Assembly: GCF_052857255.1 (NCBI RefSeq)
Contig: NC_135505.1
Span: 40,757,864 to 40,821,863, forward strand
DNA length: 64,000 nucleotides
Reading direction: 5' to 3'
Source of the DNA: Amblyomma americanum
Lineage: Eukaryota > Arthropoda > Arachnida > Ixodida > Ixodidae
Below the pieces are notes generated by a model. That model saw only the letters and a list, made by a program, of their open reading frames with translations. It was not told the origin of the DNA and did not search any database. Of the stretch, positions 36,332 to 48,585 are shown piece by piece. Both the position numbers and the translations under genes were made by a program. The first letter of the stretch is position 1; each line of letters starts with the position of its first letter.

Positions 36332-38216
36332 GTAAGCTGAGAGTTCATTTCATGCATTTGAATGCATAAGCCGATATACAATGCATGACACACAAGTTTG
36401 CATGTCGATGGCTGTCCTAAGTAAAATGCTTGAAATTTAAGGTGCGTTGTATTGTTTAATTAGTGCGCTGCAATCACAACAATGGTGTTTTTACTGAAAA
36501 CCTAAATATTGTAACTTAGCAAAAGGAAAAAAAAACTAACGAAAATGAGATGAATATATAGCCAACATTCGCCATTTCGGCAAATATAATAGCCTTCAGT
36601 CTATAGATATTTTATCGCGAGGAGCCATTCATTACTGAACGGGGATAACGGAATCCTTTTTGATCTTGACACCAAGGGTGTGAATGGAGTAGACTGAAAA
36701 AAAAGCTGCAGTTTTAAATTCAATTTTTATAGCAATAAATGCATAATTTGCTGTCGAATAAACATAGATATGAAGAGAAAGAGGTGTAAATTTAGTTATG
36801 GCTTTAATCGGATGCAACTCATCATCCCCTCAAACGAGGCCTTCTAGACACCATTTTTCACCGCTGACCACACAGCACCTACAAGTTGCGCTCAAAGTGC
36901 ACCGTCCTCATTTTCGTCTGTCCTGTACAATATCTGATAAGGCTCTGTTATTTCCAGCAAGTTAATCAGATCACTCTTGCACTTTACGTGCACACTGCAG
37001 GTAAACAGTAAAAAACCGCTGATTTTTAAAAGGATCTTCATGTTCTAAAAGAAAATATAATAATTCAAGTGTGATTAAATGTACATCGTGGCGGCAGTAC
37101 AGACAACTGCATAATATCAGGGGCATTGTAAGAAAAAAAAAGCTACATTTATGGTCGGTTAATTTGTTAACATCCGCGCGTTTATTGCTTGGAGTTGTTC
37201 AAGGTCAAGCATGACGCAACACACGAAGAGGACGAGTGAGCGATCCGTGGCCGCAGGTAAAGAACCAGCGAGTAGAATTCACTTGCAGATGACCAAGGCG
37301 AGTAAAGAACGTCGATACGTGATCGATTTTACTTGAAATAGCTATTGGCTGGTGATCTCAAGTTATGATATGCGTTTCTAAGATATATGTGGACACTTTC
37401 AATTACAATAAACAGTAAGGGCGTTTCTTGCACTCATAGAAATCTCTTGCGCATCTAGTATTCCATGGCGAATGAGATGCGTGTATTGCTTGCGTGCCAG
37501 CGATAATTGCATAACTAATCACTATTTTGCGTTATAAAAATCTCCTGTTTATAAGAATAGTGATGCGAAGTTCAAACGTAAATAATTAAGGCGACCCTTG
37601 TCTCAACCTTTTTACACCTCGAAATCTCCGTGCATACAGGTCAGCTAAGGATCATTTGTCGTAATACCACTTTTGCTCCCCTGTCACTTCAGGTTCTCGC
37701 TCACTCCAACGTATAGGCCGCCTGGCAAAAAGTTTTCGCTGCTTATATCTTTTCTTACTTTGCTCTGGACTTCGCAACAGGTGAAACCTTTATTCGAAAA
37801 ACATAGAGCTCGGCAGCTTTGAATACAATATCTCTATCCACCCATGTCAAAGAAATCCGGTCATAATTTCGATTTTAGCTCATGTCGAACTTTGTCAGTC
37901 GAACCCTTTTGATAACTTTGGGGAGGGATTTGGTTTCCTGGTACTCTAACGCTGCTGCACTGGAATTAACACCACGGGTAACTTCCACTGAATTCTTTTT
38001 GAAAGCAGTACTGTAGTAGACAAGTCCAATAAGCAGTAATGTGGCGCAGGAGTGCGGCTTGCACAGACGAAGACGAACACTACGCCGTAATTTCTCCGAA
38101 CGTTTCCTGTGCACTTGTAGCGCAAAACAATTTCAATCAACTAGATTGTGTACCCGTAGTATCCACTTGATAATGGTGGCTTTCATAATTTTTACCGCTT
38201 ATTTTCTTCTCTGCAG
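36332..38216. other. Intron, no other feature seen
   Basis: A+T-rich, with clean donor and acceptor (TTCTTCTCTGCAG|) at the ends. Confidence 0.6.
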
Positions 38217-38513
38217 CACCAGAACCTCCAACAAACCTGACTGTTCTCCAAAGTTCGCCATTAACAATTCAAGTTCGATGGAACGCACCACATGTGACGC
38301 CCTCTGTAGGTCTCCTTAGTTACTCAGTGGACGCCTGCGAATTGGAAGCTGCAGGACATCCAGGCAGGCAGTGCAAGACTCATGAGACGCTGGACACGTC
38401 GCTTGAGCTTGTTATTGCCAGAGGTGCCGCCTACTGGGTCGAGGTATCAGCCAGCACACTCTGCGATGGCCATATCATTAAAAGCACACCGATAGCTGCA
38501 CAATTCGCCTCCC
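38217..38513 (+). CDS. Exon encoding FN3-like domain B (second)
   Basis: The acceptor is TTTTCTTCTCTGCAG| and the donor TCCC|GTAAGT. Length is 297 nt, phase 1-1. With the preceding G it reads APEPPTNLTVLQSSPLTIQV, then RWNAP, a very typical FN3 A/B-strand start, then LLSYSVDACE and AAYWVEVSAST. Three cysteines (DAC, RQC, TLC) and one sequon (NLT) are present. The YSV and YWVEVSA strands are standard FN3 C and F strands. It is the closest of the four to canonical FN3. The paralogue in this gene is the terminal exon at 52086. Confidence 0.85.
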
Positions 38514-39037
38514 GTAAGTAACTAAATTTTCTTTTTTTTTTGGAAAAATACAGTGCAGTGCAGGAGCCACGAGATAAAATGGTCGGCACAGAAAATTGAG
38601 TGTTCGGGAATACCAGTTGACAAAACAAACTTTCATCTACGGAATGTATTTTCATGCGGTTTATCAATTATTGACTCTAGCTTTCTTTGCTACACTGAGC
38701 ATTCGGTCTATGGGAAGCTAACAAGATTAGTTATTTCAGAATAATTTTTATTGACACTTTTATCCACATGTTACGCAACTTGACAAAACTTGTTTAGTCC
38801 CATAGCCTGAATGGTTAATAGTGTGAAAAATTGATCGAGGTACCAATATAATGCGGCATGAGGTAACACAGTGAAAAAAGAAGACAAAAATTGGTTGTGG
38901 CTTAGCTCGGCTATGCCAGGTTATACGCGGCGAGAAATTGATATTCTCGTGTCGATAACGCCGCTAACAAGCGGTCGGACTCTCCTTCTCGTCACCCATG
39001 CGAAACGACTGTGATACGGCCGCTGTGTCAGCTCTGC
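38514..39037. other. Intronic DNA, no feature seen
   Basis: A+T-rich sequence between the exon and the TIR element. Confidence 0.5.
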
Positions 39038-40428
39038 ATTTTGTAGCCAGAGCTACATAACAGTAGCCGCTTTGCCTCTTCAGCATGGTCGCACTTCCGC
39101 CGTGGTTGCACCTCGGCCGTGGTCGCAACGCTCGGCGCGCCATCTGGCATGACGTCACTCCGCCTTTGCGCTCGTCGTGGAGCAGACGCCGCTCGCCTCG
39201 CCAGCTGTGCGCATGCGTAGTAGAGGGAGAGGGGCTGTAGCAGTGTGTATATACATACGGTTCGGCGTAGCGGGAGGCGAGCCGCAGCATTTGTTCAGGG
39301 TCGCGTCAGCGTCTCGTCTACATACGTCGTTGCTCGGAGCTCGCAGGATAGGGCGACCAAACACATGAGGGCATACGAACTGGCGTCTCCTCACGGGGGT
39401 GGGGAGACATCGTGGGTAAAGCCCCTCAATTATCCTCTGTCCGTAGCTAATTGTCCCTTTCAACGGCGACGGGAACCTTATGCAGGGGCAAGGAGGACAA
39501 TAGCAAGGGTAAAGAAGGGGCGCTGCTGCCTTCGCAGAAACGGGCCGCGGCTTTTGGCCCCACCAATCCCCGCCTACGAGGTATTTCCGGCGCCGACGCT
39601 GAGATCTGGCCTCGCCAGATATCTGCGCCTCACTGCGTTGCCTCGCTCCTAGCGCCGAATTTTTGCCTCCCGCGACGCCAGTAGCCCATACGCTCACGCG
39701 ACGCCGAAGGAACGCTGCCTTGCGCTTCTTTCGTTATGGAGAACGATGAGTCGGCTAGGCTGAAAGAAGTCACTTCTGCGTCGGAACGAAACAAGGAGGA
39801 GACAGCGTGCCGAAGAGATGGAAGAAGAGCGTGTTAAACGCATCGATAATCGTCCTAATGAAGGCGCGGCTATACGAGCTCGCTTTGCCTCCCACAGTGA
39901 ATCCGTGACGGCAGACACAACGGGGCGAGTTTGGCGTCTCTGAAGGATGCCAGACTTCAGCTTTGGAACGAAGCAAGCATAGACAGAGATCAGCCAAGTA
40001 AATCATCAGTAGCATTACGCCGCTTAAAGACAGCGAAGCCTAAGCGTAGTCAAGGCCAGTAGCTCTCGCTACTACCAGGTTTAACCAAAGCTAAACCACA
40101 GCCAATTTTTGATACACGCAGCTGCACATGCGCAGTTAACAGCATAGTTAGCACATTGCATCCACGTGTGTCATGCGCGGCCCCAGCAGCGAAAGCAGGC
40201 CAGCTGCTCCTCTGTAGTTGCCGCGCAAGCACAACCGCTCTTCCACGTGATGAAACGCGCGACGCCGGCGGGGGAGTTGGCGCGCGCCCGCGGCGGCGAC
40301 GAAGCTGTGAGGTCACGCGCGGCGCACCTGGTGCTCCTCTGCGGCCACCGCGTATGCTCACAACACGCCTCTCTGGACCACGGCGAGATGCTCTACTGGT
40401 AGTCAAGTGTAGCTCTCGCTACAAAATC
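39038..40428. mobile_element. 1.39-kb element with palindromic terminal inverted repeats
   Basis: The left end ATTTTGTAGCCAGAGCTACA (39038-39057) and right end TGTAGCTCTCGCTACAAAAT (40409-40428) are inverted copies with one mismatch. Each end is itself nearly palindromic (TGTAGC..GCTACA), and a third copy lies inside at about 40064-40077. The interior is GC-rich, unlike the flanks. No transposase domain was recognised, so it is probably non-autonomous. It lies inside an intron of the FN3-like gene. Confidence 0.6.
39736..39938 (+). pseudogene. Short charged ORF remnant inside the TIR element
   Basis: ATG at 39736 begins MENDESARLKEVTSASERNK, continuing EETACRRDGRRAC to a stop. A second frame continues RRAEEMEEERVKRIDNRPNE, then RARFASHSESVTADTTGRVW. 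The two frames together look like a frameshifted Arg/Glu-rich protein of the kind often seen in tick repeats. No enzymatic domain recognised. Confidence 0.35.
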
Positions 40429-40509
40429 TAAATGACAGACATTAGAACAGGCATGCAGTGATTCCACATGGCTAACAGTCATATAATGCTATCTATCTAA
40501 TTGATTAGC

Positions 40510-42300
40510 TTAGCTACTGAGGAAGAAGCGCTTCATGGCTACGGAAAAATTGCGTGCTGCTTTCACTTCTGTGCCTACACAATTCCATGTGAGAGCACGC
40601 TGGAATTCTATTAGCCTTGGACCGTAAGCATTCCAAGCAACCGGCAGATTAATGTTGTTCGTTGGAGCTCTTCTACTACGTGCTGGCAAGGTAGATAAGC
40701 CTATTGGCAGCGGGTCATCATGTACTGTTATTCTATGTATCATGTCAGCGAAACGTATTGTATGAAGTGTGTAAAGCGGAAGAACAGGCACGAGGTGAAA
40801 CAGCGGTTTCGTAGTATCCGTTCTGTTTGAAAAGGTAATGATGCTAATTGGCCTGTTCTGTAAGTTGCTAATAGAATTTAAGTATGTTTTATAAGCCCTG
40901 CCACATTACACTATGCGGTAACTGAGAAAACCACGCACAAGTGAGAAATATAAATTACGTAGAACTGTTGCGTCAAAACATTCATGGGCTTCAAGTAACA
41001 CATGGCAACTATAAGCTAGCTTCGAACACGCGTCACTAATATATGATTTTTACATTTGAAAAAAAGCGCGAACAACTGACTAGGAAAACACGGGAAGAGA
41101 CGACGACACAGGCGCCCGTCAGTTTTTTGCGCATTTTCAAACATGAACTTCAACCAACTCGCCCAACTTTAGGTGTTAATTAATATGCGATTGCCAGTTC
41201 ATATCTGAATCAAATAGCATAACCCTTAAATATTTAAACGAGGCTACTCGCTGTAAATATTTAGTCTCCAGGAATAAATTAAACCATTCAAAGTTAAGCT
41301 GTTTCTTTCTAGAGCGAAGAACTGTTAGTGTCGCCAGTTTTTATATTCAACTGCTTTCTTTTAAACCATGAATGGACTCTCTGAAGCTCCTCATTTATTT
41401 TTTTCTACGAGCTTTTTTAAACTGACACAAACAAAGATTAGCGCCGTATTGTCTGCGTGCACTAATGCTTCGGAGCACAGTAAAATGGAAGGAAAATAAT
41501 TAACGCACTGAAAAAAGTATGGGCCCAACAAGTGAGCCTTGTGGCACGCCAAAGACTGCTGACTGCGTTGAAGACACTCAAACATTCATCACTCCACGTT
41601 GCTGTCTATCTGAAAGGTAGCATTTCGGAAGCAGGCGAATTCGGCCTCTGAATCGACAGTCATGAAGTTTGGTTAATAACATGTTGTGGCTAAGGAAATT
41701 CAGTGCCTTCCTTATGTATAGTAAAACCACGGTAGCAAACTTATTGTTATGGAGGGCGTTATTATTTTGCGTTAGCACCAGCGCTGCAGTAGGTGTTGAC
41801 CTGGGGGACCGAAACACATGCTGAATTGGACAGATAATATTATGTTTCGATGTAGACGATGATATCTGCGTTGGTAATACATTTAAATAATTTTATTAAT
41901 CACACTTAAGATGGATATCGGTCTGTAACTTGAGGCACTTGAACGGTCTCCGCCTTTGTATATGGGTACGACTTAACCCGGCTTAAGCATATAAGGGCAC
42001 ACCGCACTCCTGCCAATGACGAAATATATGCAAGAGGTGGACTCCCAGATCGTGTATAGTTTATTTTATGAAATTAACTGTAATATTATTAACGCCAGCT
42101 GTTTTATTAAGGTGCAGATTTTTTACTACTGATGCTTTATGTGCTAGCTCTATTTAAGACATGGCAAATATATTACAAGCAGGTTTTGTCGAATGCACAA
42201 CATTCAGTGTCTGGACTCTACTCAGCTTTCGCGCACTGAAGTGACAAACTGAAAAAGAATTACATTTTTTTTTCTTAAGGTCTGAGAGACTAGCCATATC
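40510..42300 (-). pseudogene. LINE reverse-transcriptase remnant
   Basis: Fragments in several frames cover RT from the palm N-terminal part to the C-terminal tail, including TAALVLTQNNNALHNNKFAT followed by VVLLYIRKALNFLSHN, which is the first catalytic motif with Asp replaced by Tyr. The YADD-like motif reads HADNTALIF in another frame. Both catalytic sites are altered, so the enzyme is dead. Confidence 0.7.
41054..41144. mobile_element. Foldback (MITE-like) element within LINE
   Basis: The arms ATTTGAAAAAAAGCGCGAAC..CTGA (41054-41079) and TCAGTTTTTTGCGCATTTTC..CAT (41119-41144) are imperfect inverted repeats around a GAGACGACGACACAGGCGC core. Confidence 0.5.
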
Positions 42301-42479
42301 GAAACAGACAGTGCTTGATGTTAACACCTACACAACGTTTGCCAGGTCACCTTCAGACTGAAGGTGAAGAACTTCGGAGTTTTCATCTATCCGCATCAAA
42401 CGCCGGCCCAGGGATATTCATGCAAACTTCTGTTGTTTTGCACTTTTCAACTCACGAGCTCTCTTCAGCAGTATATTGT

Positions 42480-43165
42480 TTCTTAAGTAGAGGTGTTCAT
42501 TGATTTAGATTAGATCAGCGCCTCCAAGGATAATTGACTCGTGTTTAGTCTTGATTCCTTAGCTCCAGACGAAATGTTGACTCCGGATGTCCTGGTTGAA
42601 AATATTACCACAGCATTACCCCTCGAATTGGACACGATGGGGGTACATCAATGTTTTCCTATGACATCTCAGTTCCCAGACAAGTGGCCATTGTCCCCAC
42701 TGTCTTCTTTAGGTTCTCATCTGAAAAAAATTGAAGCCCCAGGGTCTTCACATTGAAGTTCCTTCAGAGCCGTTTAAGCTCATCGCCCTCTTTGCGTCAG
42801 CCAGCTGTCCAGTTATCTTTTGATTTTATTTCGGAATCTTTTAGTTGAATCTTCACCTCTGTAAGGTGGCGCCTAAAACACTAAACATCGTTTTTAAACT
42901 ATTTAAAGGTCGCATTCATGAACTCAGCTAACTCTTTCATTTTACTAACCTAAGATTTAATGTCCGTGATCACGCCATCAACCTTTATGGCATGAGTTTT
43001 GATGTCTACACCGAAGGCATGTAGCTTACTAGCCAATTCATTTGTCAACTTGACAACCTCCTTGATACTTTTAGGAGCCTTCTCAGCCAGCGTCTTCACG
43101 ACGTCATCAATGCGACCAGGACGTGTGCCTACCACATAGTTAGGAAATTCGAGCAATATCTTCAA
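42480..43165 (-). pseudogene. LINE ORF1 coiled-coil fragment
   Basis: The - strand frame 43165-42950 reads RIDDVVKTLAEKAPKSIKEV, then VKLTNELASKLHAFGVDIKT, then KVDGVITDIKS with heptad-like spacing. Stop codons follow, then more helical sequence to about 42780. It matches the helical ORF1 style of CR1/L2-type LINEs. Confidence 0.55.
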
Positions 43166-43448
43166 AGGAGGTTACCATAAGATAACACTTTAAAATAACA
43201 CGACACATTAAAAACACTTAAGCAGCGGCAGCATCGACATTGCCCAAAATACGTCGTTAGGCATTGGAAACAGTATGTCACCAACCAGAAAAATAGAGGA
43301 GCGTTGTTAGCCTGCGTCTTTAAGCCGTTGCCGCCGCTGCCAAAGTGAGCAGTTAGATGCCCACCAGCCACCGACGATCAGATTTAGGAGCTCGCGTCCA
43401 TTGTCCACACATGGCGGGTGCAGCAGTCTCGTCAGTGCACGGGAAGAG

Positions 43449-43575
43449 ACTACCCTAGCAGCACAAGTAATTGGCCCAAGATTGGAACTGTATTGGCAAA
43501 GCTAGCCCTACAAAGGACCAGGATGGGACCATTCTGTTGCAATATTGGGCCGATGACCTGTGCTGCTTGGGTAGC
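43449..43575. mobile_element. 127-bp palindromic MITE-like element
   Basis: The left end CTACCCTAGCAGCACAAGTA and the complement of the right end (CTACCCAAGCAGCACAGGTC) match at 16 of 20. Both continue inward as imperfect inverted copies (TTGGCCCAA..., TCGGCCCAATATTG). No coding capacity. Confidence 0.6.
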
Positions 43576-44470
43576 TTTAAATCCCAGAAGTGACCCTCGG
43601 CGTGCCAATAGACGTCTTCAAAACGTCGATATACGCTAGCCGATCGTTGCAGCGAAGCCTGGATCCCTGGCAACACAAGGAGTCAGTCTTCCCTTGGAAC
43701 GTCGATGAACAGGCCAACTGAAAATTAGACGAGCGCTGTTAGTTTCTGTCCGCTGGCAGCTGCCGCCGCTGCCAAAGTATGACCCCAACGATCCTTCAGC
43801 CTTCTAGCCAACATTCGGTGCCTTTTCCCTCTTATTGCTTACAGAGGTGTTTTATGCTGCGCTGGAATTCAAGACATTATCTGCTCTCCTGGAAAGCTTC
43901 GTGCTTAAGTTACAGGAGAACACAGCCCTGAAATGAAGCAGCCACCCTCTTTTCTGCCTGTTTGCACGAGTAGCTGCTGTTCCTTAACAACCGAAACCGA
44001 AAGTCTGAGACTTTTTTCATGATAGCAGCCACAGAGACCTAGAATTGGCCTTAATAACGTCTTCGTTGGCACCCCTTATCGAAGAGTACCACGAAGGCCT
44101 TGACTTCCATGAACAGGGCCGGAAACCATGGTATCGCCCGACAATTAACACACCCACAGTCAGCATACAAGACACCGGTTTATTCCGCACCAAACAAACC
44201 CTTTCAAAGGTACATATGATGGAAGGTAGCGGCGGAGCAGAGCATACGGTCAAGGCTCTGAAGAGCGAAATGCTGTGGCCAATGCAAAAAGGGTGGTTAG
44301 GGGTGAGTGCGGCGAAAGAAAAATATGCAGCTGTGTCAATAGGACAATGGAGCACAGAGAAAGGCTCCAAGCGGTACAAGAATCCAGGCTGCTCGTTTAA
44401 CAGTCGCTCACTGAAGCACCTATTCCAGCATCGGAGATGCCGCTTTCATCTCCTGTCGTCATCTTGGTAA
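43576..44470. other. Unclassified intronic DNA, possible retroelement end
   Basis: A + frame at 44045-44470 is open but lacks recognised motifs. On the - strand GCGGAATAAACCGGTGTC (44170-44187) resembles an LTR polyadenylation region, too weak to call. Confidence 0.25.
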
Positions 44471-45545
44471 GGTGCCGCCCCGTCGTCCGTGTAATACATC
44501 GCGACGACTGGTGCTGGCGGCCGAAAACGTGACCGCGCCCTAGCAGCGCTCTCTCCTGAATACTCTGCGCGCTGCTTTCGCAGCCTTTATGAAGTCATCG
44601 TAGCACATACCGCGAGCAACCGTTGGCTCACGCGCATTTGCACTGCACTCGCACGCAACTAGGTGACGCGGAGAGAGCGCGTGCACTTTAAATGGCCAAA
44701 ATTTAACAGTATAGCCCCGCGCTATTTAAGAAAAAAGTGTACATCGCATACCTAAATTTTGTAGGTTAGCAACACACCGGTATTCCTAGAAGCCACAGAA
44801 TGTATATATTTTCACATTTCTCCCTCCCCAACCAAGGAAGGCATTTGACAGCAAAGTGGTCCCAGACTTTGAACGCCCCCTACTGATGCAGCATAACCTC
44901 GTTTACAACGAACCAATGATATCTAATTTTATTTTACTCGCGAGCAAAGTTGCGTTTATTGAAGGGTAGTATGCGGTTAGTGTTTGCGATAAAGGAGGCA
45001 AGTTCTCGTTGCAAGGCAGATTTCATTTCAGAATAATTCTAAGGTACAGTTGCGATCAAAAATACGTGGCCCACGGCTCCGGCGCGAGGAGCGGCTGTGG
45101 GGCTGCACCACGGCCCTGCTACCTCCGTCGGGTGCTCGCTGCAGAGGGTGCATAGTGTGAGGACAAAGCTTCGCGCTCTCTCTCTCTCCTGGGCACGTCA
45201 CACGGCTGATAAATTTCAAGTGCGGCGTTCTGCTGTCTGCGCCTGATGGTCAGTTTAAACTAGCGCGTCTCCCCTTTGCCTCGTTTGCGGCGCAGCCGTG
45301 CTGAAGGAGAGTGCGCGTGGTTCGACGTTGCCGCCTTGACACTGTTTCACGGCTGAGGTCAGCACGGAAGAGAGAGGGCTCTACAATGACTCGTGTGTGT
45401 GACTTTCAACACCTACTCGAATATCGCGTCTTCAGTATGCGCATACAGGCTACTGCAGGCGCGAGTTAGGCAGTTCGACTAAGCGCATGCGCCTGCGAGG
45501 AGTCCCAGTTCGGTTTCAAAAGATCGGCGACATGATCAGTGTCTC
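44471..45545. other. Two GC-rich, CpG-containing patches
   Basis: 44475-44690 and 45060-45540 stand out from A+T-rich flanks. They contain repeated GCGC words and CTCTCTCTCT at 45178-45187. They are probably unclassified repeats; no ORF or tRNA-like head found. Confidence 0.3.
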
Positions 45546-48500
45546 AACGCCTTGATCATCGGAGGAAATTCCATGAGCCTAAATTTGCGAAATAAATTTC
45601 AAAACGTCTTTATTCCACTTCCAATTAGGAATTACTATATGGAGCAACCTTCCTGCTTGCATTTTTGAATACTCCGTGCAACCACACAGGCGCGAAGGTG
45701 GCAACTTTTATAGGAGTTTCTTATTAATTCTTTCTGTCCCATTATCCTCTACAGCCTCAACATTGTATGAGTGAATAAATCTGCAGTGCAGTCCAGTGCC
45801 GGAAATGCGCATAGGAAGAAAATTTGCCTCTGCAGGAATGTGTTCGAGCGCCTAAAGAACGTGTAAAAATATATCAATTCCCGCCACAGGTCCCGTTGGA
45901 AGCTGTAGCGGAGCCCTCAGCGACCGTTGCAATGTCAGCTATGAACAATGAGGAACTAACACCATAACAGAGCTTTCTTTCAACTTTTTTCTCTCAAAAT
46001 CCCTCCCAGCGCACCTGTTGTTTTTTTTTTCAAAAGGGCTCTCGTTTCACGCCAACAGCCGCTGTGTGCTTTGCAACATCTTTTTTTAAAGATTCAAGTT
46101 GTTCTAAAGCTGTTCCGCGGAATGGACAACAGTAGTCTTGCGCTCACAGGAGAGAAACACGAACAAACTTCAGCAGGACTTGAACATCCTCCGGCTGAAA
46201 TCGAACAGCATTGTTTCTCGGCCTCTCGCCGTTCAAATTACTAAAGTGGCTATCGCTGAAGGAAAAGAGCAACGCGAAATGACAAAAAATTATTATTGCT
46301 AAGGCGTATGTTTATTTTGGCATATTATTATCTCTAACTATCTTGGTCAAAAATTTTGAATATTGGAAAATAGTAAGGAACTCTTATAGGAATATCAAAG
46401 GCAGTCGTTATTATTCCCGTGTGTAGCAAAATCTTTCTTTTGAACTCCTCGTCACTCGCATGGATCAGATAAGGCTGCCCTAAAAAGCCAATGGGAGAGG
46501 CTTTCGAGGATAACGAAAAAGTTAACAGCAAAAAAATACAAGCCTGTAGAAGGGAGCTCTGCGGATATATTCATTCTTATAATTTGCTCTTACAATTTAT
46601 GAGAAATTGCGCTTATAAACTCTTTCCGTTCAACAAACCTCGTGTCCAGTGCTGTTGGATTTGTGTGCGGAGTAAATTAAAGCATACACAAATACTGCAT
46701 GTGCAGTAATAATCGTTTATAAGCGTGAGTTCTCTAATGCCACGCGCAATCATATCATCGTATACTAAACTAAGAGCTTTTTTCTACCCCGTAACAGGTA
46801 CGAAAGATCCAGCGCCAACTAGCGATAGCCCTCAGTAAAGCCATGCGCGAATTTGAAAAACATCGTGACCAAGCGAAGCACATCTAGGCGCAAGCTTAAC
46901 GCTGAATTATTTGTGCCGAGCCTCACAACTCTCAAGAATTTTTTTTCTCTCTCCACATCTGTCTGCCGCGCCTGGTTTCTCCTCTCGCTCCTACTGGTGT
47001 AAGCTGGAGAGCCATCATTCATCGGAGATTAAAATTACAAAAATGACGGAATTAAAACTCAGCTCTTTTAGCGGCAGCCAAAAGGGGAGATATTGTTGTT
47101 TTAAAGTGGCCACAGGGAAGCAGTGAGATTTATATACCCGGCCAACACAGAATAATTTCTTAATCTGTTAGTAGCATTCTGATATTGGAAAAATTCGAAA
47201 GCTTCGCCAGAGGCATTTATTTACCATAAAATGTGAAAGAAAAAATTGTGGATTCCAGAATGCTTTAGGCGGCTAGCAGCGAGGACACATTTAACTCCTG
47301 AACGCTGATTTTGCAAGAGCTATCACTCGAAGTGGAAATTTTCCGCTCAGGACAGCTGTGAAAGTTTCGATGTTGCTGCGATCATGCGTGTATTTGGTCA
47401 CCCTGTTTAGATAGCCAACTGGACAGTCAGGTTACCTCCTCTGAAAAGTTCTGGCTTCAGTATTGCAATTGTGTTAGTATCTGTTTATCTTTAGTGGTTT
47501 GGCCGTACGCATATGGTAAGACAATTTGTAAAAATCACAATAAATCTAAATGTTAATGATATTGAACTATCAGCACTGTGTTATGACACGCATCTTAAAA
47601 AACCTCGCTTATATCTCTCCTCCAATTATTGATCGTCGACGCACGCCATTGCTGTTTGTGCCCAACCATCTCAAAAACCTTGGTATCTCGTAACTCGCCT
47701 TCTAGCTTCCTTTAAATTACATATGCGCCATTCTTTGGCGCTAAGCTTTGCTACCCTTCGTATAGCTACTCCCTGCATCAAGACCATGAATTGTTCATGG
47801 ATGAATTTTTTGAACTGAAGAGCTACGCTTTGTTTCAGACAAATAGTACTGAATTCCGATGTAATAATTAAGCTCACTACTTCAGTCGCTCGAAATTCTA
47901 CGAGCCACTGGCTTTAGGTCATTTATTTTTTCGTAATCGTTACTTGTACTACGAAAACAATCACTTTTATCTGTACGCCTTCAGAATCAATCTAGGTGAA
48001 AGAGCATTTTCTATACTCTTTTTGGGTGTTTTTCGGCGCCGCCATGGCATTAGATTTTTCTTATTATATTTATGATGTCATTTATTCTAGCGCAAATTGG
48101 ACGGGCTTCGTGATGGCTGCAATTCTCAGTACACTTTATATTATTAAATGTGAGTTTTCTGCACACTTCCGAACCAGTTTCTTTTTTACTGCTGTCATTA
48201 AAACAGCTGCGCTACATAGATATCAGCTGTGCTGGGGCTCCAGCTATTGTCGTTTCAAGCCGATCGTTCACCCGAAAAAACCGAAATATTTGTGCAATTG
48301 TAAAGCCTCGCTTTCGGGGTCGGGAGGGAATTTTGACGCTCCTCACTAGCGAACAGAACCAACTCTGAGGCAGATTATGAAGCTTTTGAAGCAGCCATCG
48401 AAACGAAGTCTTGTTTCTGGGCTTAAAAATTTACGAAAGATTAGGTTATCACTTATTCGCTGTAACTAAAGAGAGTTCATAGAAGCAACCATTTTTTTTA

Positions 48501-48585
48501 CTCACTATGAAAATCCCCTTGAAGCGAAATTTCAGCTCATTTCTGGAATTTCACGCTAAAACAATATTTGCGACACCTATCGCAG
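45546..48585. other. Unclassified intronic DNA
   Basis: A+T-rich. Open + frames at 47996-48368 are hydrophobic but lack FN3 features or matching splice sites, so no extra exon was called. Confidence 0.35.

Larger units (their letters stand above)
40435..43400 (-). mobile_element. CR1/L2-like LINE, decayed, endonuclease not found
   Basis: The - strand order is ORF1 coiled coil (about 43165-42480), then RT from NKTAGVNNITVNFIK (about 42110) through IRKALNFLSHNMLLTKLHDC (about 41720-41640), to a C-terminal segment MIHRITVHDDPLPIGLSTLP, then NLPVAWNAYGPRLIEFQRAL (40791-40510). Stops are frequent. No endonuclease motif lies between ORF1 and RT, so an internal deletion is likely. A small foldback element interrupts it at 41054-41144. 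Confidence 0.7.

Noticed and set aside
44045..44470. 141-codon + strand gene
   Set aside because: No recognised domain; the opposite strand has LTR-like polyadenylation features, so it is more likely an unclassified repeat.
47996..48368. Extra FN3-like exon before 48586
   Set aside because: Open frames are hydrophobic and lack the W/Y pattern and matching splice sites.
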